Source: an uncultured Eubacteriales bacterium (GTDB lineage Bacteria; Bacillota; Clostridia; Oscillospirales; Oscillospiraceae). Taken from it: DNA of 48,864 nt. The stretch lies in contig ONSW01000012.1 of assembly GCA_900320595.1 (NCBI GenBank), positions 16,380 to 65,243 on the forward strand, in the 5' to 3' direction. A program made the translations under genes and the position numbers. This document shows, in pieces, positions 43,307 to 48,864 of the stretch; position 1 is the stretch's first letter, and each line of letters opens with the position of its first letter. A model generated the notes under the pieces. The model was not told the origin of the DNA, did no database searches, and saw only the letters and a program-made list of their open reading frames with translations.

Positions 43307-44227
43307 ATGGCTGATAAAAAAGAAGAAAACTGCATATCGCCCGCCGCCGCGGATGCGCTGATCGCCGCGCACGACGGCGACACGGCGCTGCTCGCGCTCT
43401 ATCTCGCGCGCCATCCCGGCGCCGACGACGAGACGGCGGCCGCCGTGCTCTGCCGCACCCGCGCCGAGATCGCGAACGCGCGCGAAAAGCTCGGCCGCAT
43501 CCTGCGCGCGGAAAAGCCGGCGCGGACGGACAAGCCCTTTTACCCGACGGACGAGCCGGTCGAGTATCCGGTCAAAGACATCGTCCGCACCTTTGAGGGC
43601 GACAACGCCTTTCAGCCGATCATGGATGAGCTGACGCGCATCCTCGGCACCACGCCGTCGCGTGCCTATCTCAACACGCTGGTGGATATTTACGACCATC
43701 TCGGCATGCCGCCGGAGGTGATCATGGTGCTGCTGAACTATTGCAGCGACGAGATCCGCCGCCGCTTCGGCAGCGAGCGCCGCCCCTCTGCGCGCCAGAT
43801 CAGCGAGGAGGCCTATGCCTGGGCCAACCGCGAGATCCTGACGCTTGAGCAGGCGGACGAGTACATAGCCGCAAGCGCAAAGCGCCGCGAGGACAAGAGC
43901 CGCATCGCCGCGCTCATGGGCATCCGCGGCCGCGAGCTGAGCCGGACGGAGAGCAAATATCTCGAAAGCTGGATCGAAATGGGCTTTGACGACGAGGCGA
44001 TCGCCGCCGCCTTCGACCGCACGCTGACGAATACCGGCGCACTGAAGTGGCCGTATCTCAACGGCATATTGAAAAACTGGCACGCCAAGGGGCTGCACGA
44101 CGCCGCCGCGATCGAGGCCTCCGAGGGGAAACGGCAGACCTCTGCCGGCAGGACAGACCCAAAAAAGGAAGACGAAGACGAAGATATCGGGACGAAGATC
44201 GAACAGTATTGGGGAGATAAAGCATGA
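43307..44227 (+). CDS. dnaD: DnaD-domain replication protein
   Basis: Helps load the replicative helicase at the origin and at restarting forks in Bacillota. The 306-residue protein has an N-terminal winged-helix-like region (about residues 10-70) and one or two DnaD/DnaB2 modules. The clearest runs from about residue 190 and contains ESWIEMGFDDEAIAAAFDRTLTNTGALKWPYLNGILKNW, including the YxxxIxxxW-type motif of the family. The acidic tail overlaps the next gene by four bases. The pairing with a DnaI-like loader supports the assignment. Confidence 0.88.
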   Translation: MADKKEENCISPAAADALIAAHDGDTALLALYLARHPGADDETAAAVLCRTRAEIANAREKLGRILRAEKPARTDKPFYPTDEPVEYPVKDIVRTFEGDNAFQPIMDELTRILGTTPSRAYLNTLVDIYDHLGMPPEVIMVLLNYCSDEIRRRFGSERRPSARQISEEAYAWANREILTLEQADEYIAASAKRREDKSRIAALMGIRGRELSRTESKYLESWIEMGFDDEAIAAAFDRTLTNTGALKWPYLNGILKNWHAKGLHDAAAIEASEGKRQTSAGRTDPKKEDEDEDIGTKIEQYWGDKA

Positions 44228-45180
44228 CATACGACGGAAAGATCCTTGCACGGGCTCGCACGGCTCTTGACCGGATCCGTACGGATAACGAAACCGAGCA
44301 TCAGCTCCGTCTGGCCGATGCCTATGCCGCGCGTCCCGAGATCCGCCGCTGCGACGAGGAGATGCGCGCGCAGATGACCGAGCTTGTGCGCATCACGCTT
44401 TCGCACGAGGCGGACAGCGCGGAGAAGATCGAAAAGCTCAAGGAAGAAAACCTCAGACTGCAGGCGCGCAGAAGAGAACTGCTGCGCTCGCTCGGCCGCG
44501 AGGCCGACTGGCTCGATCCGATCGTCAGCTGCCGCAAGTGCGGCGACAGCGGCGTGTATGGCGGCGGGGTCTGCGATTGCCTGAAAAAGCTCTACAACGC
44601 CGAGCTGACGCGCGATGTGGGTGTGCTGCTGAAAAACGGCGACGAGAGCTTCGATAAGTTCGACCTGTCGCTCTATGACGGCGAAGACCGCGCCAAAATG
44701 AAGAATGTTCTGGAATTCGCCAGAAAATATGCGGAGCGATTCCCTGACGGACCGGCCAATCTGCTCTTCCAGGGCGGCACGGGACTGGGCAAGACCTTCC
44801 TCTCGGCCTGCGTTGCAAGAGTAGTGGCGGACAAGGGCTTTTCGGTCTGCTATGACAGCGCTTCGGCCGTGATCGCCGCCTTTGAAGCGCAGAAGTTCGA
44901 CCGCAGCGAGGAGGCCGACGCGCGCGTGCGCCGGATGCTGGCCTGCGATCTGATGATCCTCGACGATCTCGGCACCGAGATGGCGACGCCCTTTGCCGAC
45001 AGCGCGCTCTACACGCTGATCAACACCCGGCTCAACGAAGGGAAAAAGACGATCATCAGCACCAATCTCGGCTATGACGAGCTGGAGCGGCGCTATACGG
45101 CGCAGATCTTTTCGCGTCTGCGCGGCTGCTATGAGCGTCTGCGCTTTTACGGACAGGATATCCGCCGGATCAGAAAGTGA
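44224..45180 (+). CDS. DnaI/DnaC-like helicase loader ATPase
   Basis: AAA+ ATPase that loads the replicative helicase, 318 residues. The N-terminal helicase-binding part includes a likely zinc site (Cys103, Cys106, Cys117, Cys119). The ATPase domain has Walker A GGTGLGKT (184-191) and Walker B LMILDDLG, then LINTRLNEGKKTIISTNLGYDEL with the sensor region and an arginine-finger block FSRLRGCYERL. The start overlaps the dnaD stop (ATGA) behind GGGGAG, so the two replication proteins are made together. Confidence 0.93.
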   Translation: MTYDGKILARARTALDRIRTDNETEHQLRLADAYAARPEIRRCDEEMRAQMTELVRITLSHEADSAEKIEKLKEENLRLQARRRELLRSLGREADWLDPIVSCRKCGDSGVYGGGVCDCLKKLYNAELTRDVGVLLKNGDESFDKFDLSLYDGEDRAKMKNVLEFARKYAERFPDGPANLLFQGGTGLGKTFLSACVARVVADKGFSVCYDSASAVIAAFEAQKFDRSEEADARVRRMLACDLMILDDLGTEMATPFADSALYTLINTRLNEGKKTIISTNLGYDELERRYTAQIFSRLRGCYERLRFYGQDIRRIRK

Positions 45181-45222
45181 GCACAAAGACGGCGCAAAGC
45201 AGATGAAAGGAGCGGAAAAACG

Positions 45223-46248
45223 ATGCAGCATGAGATCACCAAAGCGATCCCCCTTCTGGACGCAAACGGCAACCTGACCGAGCCGGGCTGGGCGCGCTCG
45301 CTCCTGCCTGTGTACCGCCGCGCGGACATCCGCGCGGGCAAGCTGCGCATCAAGGAATGGGATTATTATCTTATCAGCAACGGCCGCTTCGCGCTGGCGC
45401 TGACGATCGCGGACAACGGCTATATGGGGATGGACTCCGTCTCAATCATCGAGCTGGAGGAGGGCTGGGAGATCACGACTAGCCCGATGAGCCTTCTGCC
45501 GATGGGCAGGCTGAAGCTGCCGGAGCACTCCGCAAAAGGCGTCAGCGAGCACGCGGGCAAGGGGCACAAGCTCAAGTTCACCGCCTTCGGCGACGGCCGG
45601 CGCGTGCTGACCGCCCATATGGACCGTTTCGGCGACAAGGGCGCGCTTGACGCGCTGATCCAGCTATCCGGCGAACCGGCGGAGAGCATGGTCATCGCCA
45701 CGCCCTTTTCCAAGCCGAAGCACTTTTATTACAACCAGAAGATCAACTGCATGCGCGCCAAGGGCTGGTTCACCTATGGCGGCCAAACCTGGCACTTTTC
45801 GGATCACGACAGCTTCGCCGTGCTCGACTGGGGCCGCGGCGTGTGGACCTATCACAACACCTGGTACTGGGGCTCGGCCTCCTATCAGGTGGACGGCGTG
45901 CCCTTCGGCTGGAACATCGGCTACGGCTTCGGCGACACCTCGGCCGCGAGCGAGAACATGCTCTTCTATGACGGGAAAGCCCACAAGCTCAGCCAGGTGC
46001 GCTTCCACATCCCCGGAGAGGAGAAGGATTTCCTCTCGCCGTGGCACTTTTCCTCCGACGACGGCCGCTTTGAAATGGACTTCCGGCCGATCCTCGACCG
46101 CGCCTCGTGCACGGACGTCGGGGTCATCAAGTCCGACCAGCACCAGGTTTTCGGCAACTTTACCGGCAAGGCGGTGCTCGACGACGGCACGGTCGTCAAG
46201 GTCAGGGACTTTCCCGGCTTTGCCGAAAAGGTGGAAAACAAGTGGTAA
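45223..46248 (+). CDS. DUF2804 protein
   Basis: A 341-residue soluble protein that I recognise as DUF2804, a conserved bacterial and archaeal family of unknown function. It is rich in aromatic residues, with SKPKHFYYNQKINCM, the FAVLDWGRGVWTYHNTWYWGSAS block (about 200-225) and GWNIGYGFGD, and a beta-sandwich-like pattern throughout. No signal peptide. AAAGGAG precedes the ATG. It follows the helicase loader by 42 bases, but no functional link to replication is implied. Confidence 0.88.
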   Translation: MQHEITKAIPLLDANGNLTEPGWARSLLPVYRRADIRAGKLRIKEWDYYLISNGRFALALTIADNGYMGMDSVSIIELEEGWEITTSPMSLLPMGRLKLPEHSAKGVSEHAGKGHKLKFTAFGDGRRVLTAHMDRFGDKGALDALIQLSGEPAESMVIATPFSKPKHFYYNQKINCMRAKGWFTYGGQTWHFSDHDSFAVLDWGRGVWTYHNTWYWGSASYQVDGVPFGWNIGYGFGDTSAASENMLFYDGKAHKLSQVRFHIPGEEKDFLSPWHFSSDDGRFEMDFRPILDRASCTDVGVIKSDQHQVFGNFTGKAVLDDGTVVKVRDFPGFAEKVENKW

Positions 46249-46258
46249 AAGAATAAAA

Positions 46259-46293
46259 CAAAAAGAGAGCACCCATCAGGGTGCTCTCTTTTT
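46259..46293. terminator. Bidirectional terminator
   Basis: AAAAAGAGAGCACCC pairs with GGGTGCTCTCTTTTT (46260-46274 with 46279-46293), loop ATCA. It lies between the convergent DUF2804 and L,D-transpeptidase genes. Confidence 0.92.
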
Positions 46294-46297
46294 GCAA

Positions 46298-47365
46298 TTA
46301 AGGGATCGTGACTTCGGTCGGCTCCGTCTCCGGAGCGGGCGTTTCCTCCGGCAGGACGATCACGTCCGGCTCGCCGACGGGTTCGGGCGTGGGTTCCGGC
46401 GTGGGTTCGGGCGTAGGCTCGGGAGTCGGTTCCGGCGTGGGTTCCGGCGTGGGTTCCGGTGTCGGCTCCGGCGTGGGTTCCGGCGTCGGCTCCGGCGTGG
46501 GTTCCGGCGTCGGCTCCGGTCTCAGCCACGGATAGAACGCGTAGATCTCCTCGTCGGACATGTACCAGGGGTTGCCCGGGTCGGGATCGGTCGGATCCCA
46601 GCCGCAGCGCAGCTCGTTGTCGGAGATCTGCGGGGCGGTCGGCTTGCCGAGCGGGCCGGGGTCCTCGTCGCCGTAGAATTCCACGGCGTAGATGTTGTAA
46701 TAGTTGTCGTAGATCCACTTGGCATCCTTGATCTGCAGCCGGACACAGCCCGCCGAGGCGCTGGTGCCGAGCTTGTCAAACTCCCAGTACTCCAGCGAGG
46801 AGTTGTCCCACTTGATCTGATAGGGGACGGAGTGGAAGAGAATGTTGCCGGTGATCTGTGTGACATAGTGGCCGTAGACGTCGTAAAAGAGGTCCTGCCA
46901 TTCAAGCCGCCAGCCCAGCCGGTAGACGCCGCTGCGCGGCGTGTCGTCCCCGGTCGAGCAGACCATGACCATAAAGGGCAGGTCATACTCGCCGCTGTCG
47001 CTGCGGGTGTAGACGGTCACGGTGTTGGCAACATAGTTGATACGGATGTAGTAGAGATAATTGTCCTTGTCAAGATAGGGGAAGCGCGCCTCGGCCTCCT
47101 CGGTGAGGAGCGGTGCAGGCTCCGGCGTCGGCTCGGGCGTGGGCTCCGGCGTCGGTTCCGGGGTGGGTTCCGGCGTCGGCTCGGGCGTGGGCTCCGGCGT
47201 CGGTTCCGGCGTGGGCTCCGGCGTAGGCACCGGGGTGGGCTCCGGCGGCATCAGCAGCGCTGACAGACTTTCATTGGCATCGGTCGGCTCGGGCGGAGGT
47301 GCCGCTCCCGCATACATCGAAAAAGCAAGGACAAGGATCAAAAGAAGGGCAAAAAAGCGTTTCAT
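46298..47365 (-). CDS. L,D-transpeptidase (YkuD domain) between two TPEPT repeat tracts
   Basis: Exported peptidoglycan crosslinking enzyme of 355 residues. A signal peptide (about 1-21) is followed by a PEPT-repeat tract (about 40-85), a YkuD catalytic domain (about 95-240) and a second long PEPT tract before an acidic tail. The catalytic residues are His178 and Cys207 in SASAGCVRL; the second His of the common SHGC motif is Ala, a variant that I believe occurs in Clostridia. Repeats on both sides of the enzyme are unusual and may thread it through the wall. The ATG at 47365 has GGAGAG upstream; an in-frame extension upstream of it lies in the promoter region. Confidence 0.92.
   Translation of the reverse strand: MKRFFALLLILVLAFSMYAGAAPPPEPTDANESLSALLMPPEPTPVPTPEPTPEPTPEPTPEPTPEPTPEPTPEPTPEPTPEPAPLLTEEAEARFPYLDKDNYLYYIRINYVANTVTVYTRSDSGEYDLPFMVMVCSTGDDTPRSGVYRLGWRLEWQDLFYDVYGHYVTQITGNILFHSVPYQIKWDNSSLEYWEFDKLGTSASAGCVRLQIKDAKWIYDNYYNIYAVEFYGDEDPGPLGKPTAPQISDNELRCGWDPTDPDPGNPWYMSDEEIYAFYPWLRPEPTPEPTPEPTPEPTPEPTPEPTPEPTPEPTPEPTPEPTPEPTPEPVGEPDVIVLPEETPAPETEPTEVTIP
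46380..46521 (-). repeat. Tandem 12-base repeat coding PEPT, C-terminal tract
   Basis: About eleven near-identical 12-base units encode Pro-Glu-Pro-Thr within the L,D-transpeptidase gene. Units differ mainly at silent positions. Copy number is likely to vary by slippage. Confidence 0.9.
47118..47249 (-). repeat. Tandem 12-base repeat coding PEPT, N-terminal tract
   Basis: A second set of about eleven units of the same 12-base repeat in the same gene, between the signal peptide and the catalytic domain, edged by PEPA and PVPT variants. The shared sequence with the other tract allows recombination that could delete the catalytic domain. Confidence 0.9.
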
Positions 47366-47416
47366 GACGGCTGCTCTCCAAATTCCTGTCAAAGTGTGTC
47401 GGGAAAAAGTAAAGCC

Positions 47417-47445
47417 ATTATACTTCATCCCGCGCCGTCTTACAA
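47417..47445 (-). promoter_or_regulatory. L,D-transpeptidase promoter
   Basis: On the minus strand TTGTAA and a perfect TATAAT are separated by 17 bases, about 50 bases before the start codon. Confidence 0.7.
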
Positions 47446-47455
47446 TATTTTTTTC

Positions 47456-47485
47456 TTGCCTTGCGCGGCGAGGGAAGAATATAAT
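47456..47485 (+). promoter_or_regulatory. Aminotransferase promoter
   Basis: TTGCCT and a perfect TATAAT are separated by 18 bases. It stands back to back with the L,D-transpeptidase promoter. Confidence 0.6.
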
Positions 47486-47495
47486 GACCATAAAA

Positions 47496-47522
47496 CGGCG
47501 AAAAACAAAATGCTTTTCGCCG
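47496..47522 (+). other. Hairpin in the aminotransferase leader
   Basis: CGGCGAAAA pairs with TTTTCGCCG (9 bp, 9-base loop) between the promoter and the AGGAGG site. No T-run follows the second arm, so it is probably not a terminator. Confidence 0.4.
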
Positions 47523-47559
47523 CGCTGCAGCGTGAAGCGGCAAAACAGGAGGTATGGAT

Positions 47560-48738
47560 ATGGTTAACGAAGAAAAGAAGAGACTCGGCACGAACCGCTC
47601 GTGTATCCGCGATCTGTTCGAATACGGTATGGCGCGAGCTGCCGAGATCGGGCGGGAGAACGTTTTTGATTTCTCCATCGGCAATCCCTCCGTTCCCGCG
47701 CCGGCCGGCGTGAACGAGACGATCGCCGCCCTTGCCGGCGGCGATACCCAAAGCCTTCACCGTTATACCTCCGCCGCCGGTACGCCGGAAGCGCGCGAAG
47801 CCATCGCGGAGGATCTCAACGATCGCTTTGCCTGCGGGGCAAGGGCGCAGGACCTGTTTCTCACCTGCGGCGCCGCCCCGGCGCTGACGGCTGTGCTCTC
47901 GGCGCTCTGCGTCGAGGACGCCGAGACGCTGATCTTTGCTCCGTTTTTCCCGGAATATACCGTGTTTGCCGCGGGCGCGGGGATGAAGAGCGTGATCGTC
48001 CCGGCCGACACGACCGACTTTCAGATCCACGCCGAGACAGCGGCTCGGTATCTGACAGAACATACCCAGGCGGTCATCATCAACTCCCCGAACAATCCCT
48101 CCGGCGTCGTATACAGCCGCGAAAGTCTCACGGCGCTTGCCGCACTGCTTGAGGAGAAGAGCCGCGAATACGGCCACCCGATCTATCTCATCTCGGATGA
48201 GCCCTACCGCGAGCTGGTCTACGACGGGGCGGAGGTCAGCTTCGTGCCGACACTCTACCGCAACAGCATCGTGTGCTATTCCTATTCCAAGTCGCTCTCC
48301 CTGCCGGGCGAGCGCCTGGGCTATATCTACGTCCCGCAGCAGGCGGAGGACGCAGGGGCGCTGCTCGCGGCGATCGCCGGCGCGGCGAGAGCGCAGGGAC
48401 ATGTCTGCGCGCCGTCGCTGCTGCAGCATATGATCGCACGCTGCGCCGCGCTCCGGCCGGATGTCGAGGCCTATGACCGCAACCGCCGCGCGCTGTATGA
48501 TGCGCTGACAGCCTACGGCTATGAATGCGTTCGTCCGCAGGGGGCGTTTTATATGCTGATCCGCTCTCCGCGCGGCAACGCAAAGGAGTTTTCCGACCGG
48601 GCAAAGGCGAAGGATCTGCTGATCGTGCCCTGCGGCGACTTCGGCTGCCCCGACCATCTGCGCATCAGCACCTGCGTGGCCTGGGAAACGGTGCAGCGCA
48701 GCCTTCCCGTTTTTAAAGAACTGATCGAAGAGCGATGA
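47560..48738 (+). CDS. PLP-dependent aminotransferase, class I/II
   Basis: A fold-type I aminotransferase of 392 residues. The cofactor-binding motifs are NSPNNPSG (175-182), SDEPY with the pyridine-binding Asp (212-216), and the Schiff-base Lys244 in SYSKSLSLPGERLGY, followed by a RISTC block with the substrate-carboxylate arginine near the C-terminus. The FSIGNPSVPAP start is that of aspartate/tyrosine-type aminotransferases. The substrate is not clear; aspartate, aromatic or branched-chain amino acids are all possible. The ATG at 47560 lies seven bases after AGGAGG; the ATG at 47554 is too close. An insertion sequence begins about 30 bases after the stop. Confidence 0.93.
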   Translation: MVNEEKKRLGTNRSCIRDLFEYGMARAAEIGRENVFDFSIGNPSVPAPAGVNETIAALAGGDTQSLHRYTSAAGTPEAREAIAEDLNDRFACGARAQDLFLTCGAAPALTAVLSALCVEDAETLIFAPFFPEYTVFAAGAGMKSVIVPADTTDFQIHAETAARYLTEHTQAVIINSPNNPSGVVYSRESLTALAALLEEKSREYGHPIYLISDEPYRELVYDGAEVSFVPTLYRNSIVCYSYSKSLSLPGERLGYIYVPQQAEDAGALLAAIAGAARAQGHVCAPSLLQHMIARCAALRPDVEAYDRNRRALYDALTAYGYECVRPQGAFYMLIRSPRGNAKEFSDRAKAKDLLIVPCGDFGCPDHLRISTCVAWETVQRSLPVFKELIEER

Positions 48739-48770
48739 AGATACAAAAGCACCGGAGCTGTACCGTGAAG

Positions 48771-48864
48771 TGAACCCCAAAAGTTAGACAAAAATAAAAT
48801 TAAGCGACCTGAAGGGTCTGGTATCTGTGTTGAGCAGGTGTCAGGCCCTTTAGTTTTAGCTTGA
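48771..48864 (-). mobile_element. IS3-family insertion sequence, right end, cut by the window
   Basis: The outer end reads TGAACCCCAAAAGTTAGACA (48771-48790), the type of terminal inverted repeat seen at IS3-family ends. Directly inside it lies the 3' end of a transposase reading on the minus strand. The stretch is AT-richer than the neighbouring genes. The rest of the element and any target duplication lie outside the window. Confidence 0.8.
48800..48864 (-). CDS. IS3-family transposase OrfB, C-terminal 20 codons
   Basis: Reading on the minus strand into the stop at 48800-48802 gives KLKLKGLTPAQHRYQTLQVA. The K-L-K-L-K-G-(L/M)-(S/T)-P motif is typical of the end of IS3-family DDE transposases. 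The catalytic domain lies beyond the window, so whether the element is intact is unknown. Confidence 0.82.
   Translation of the reverse strand, partial: KLKLKGLTPAQHRYQTLQVA

Noticed and set aside
46380..47249. Short tandem repeats as a possible CRISPR array
   Set aside because: The units are 12 bases, contiguous and in frame, encode Pro-Glu-Pro-Thr, and have no spacers.

Overview
The window is a dense, high-GC chromosomal segment with short spacers, A/G-rich Shine-Dalgarno sites and many ATGA or TAATG stop-start overlaps. The gene content points to a strictly fermentative member of Bacillota class Clostridia. The evidence is a bacterial V-type ATPase operon, DnaD beside a DnaI-like helicase loader, methylglyoxal synthase, phosphate acetyltransferase, a YolD/Y-family polymerase pair, CotH- and phosphodiester-glycosidase-type surface proteins and a TPEPT-linked L,D-transpeptidase. 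The high GC suggests an Oscillospirales-like gut organism. That placement is inference; no rRNA or tRNA gene is present to confirm it.

Layout. 124-2060 (-): translesion polymerase and YolD. 2384-11277 (+): one transcription unit of seven exported or membrane proteins (CotH-type lipoprotein, two similar phosphodiester glycosidases flanking a tiny membrane protein, a leucine-rich-repeat lipoprotein, a third phosphodiester glycosidase, and a TcaA-like anchored protein). It starts at a near-consensus promoter and ends at a strong bidirectional terminator. 11287-12666 (-): murC. 12813-16307 (+): cca, family-4 uracil-DNA glycosylase, a DUF2156 protein and a GNAT acetyltransferase. 16492-17168 (-): XRE regulator plus four-helix membrane partner. 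17306-25956 (-): nine-gene V-type ATPase operon (H-I-K-E-C-F-A-B-D in transcription order) whose K subunit carries the residues of the Enterococcus hirae sodium site. 26298-27806 (-): tadA and pta. 27892-36224 (-): hisS, aspS, a 54-codon ORF, yifB/comM, a lipoprotein, thiI and cinA. 36318-36722 (-): mgsA. 36920-43134 (-): rlhA-like U32 protein, maf, mreC, mreD and PBP2 (elongasome). 43307-46248 (+): dnaD, helicase loader and a DUF2804 protein. 46298-47365 (-): L,D-transpeptidase. 47560-48738 (+): aminotransferase. The window ends inside an IS3-family insertion sequence.

Themes. Much of the window concerns the cell envelope: precursor synthesis (MurC), elongation (MreC, MreD, PBP2), 3-3 crosslinking (L,D-transpeptidase) and an exported glycan-active cluster. 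Two items deserve most attention. The first is the seven-gene surface cluster with three phosphodiester glycosidases around a CotH-type protein. The second is a small palindrome-rich element behind aspS that carries a second, synonymously diverged copy of the AspS C-terminal codons in an ORF beginning on the aspS stop codon.
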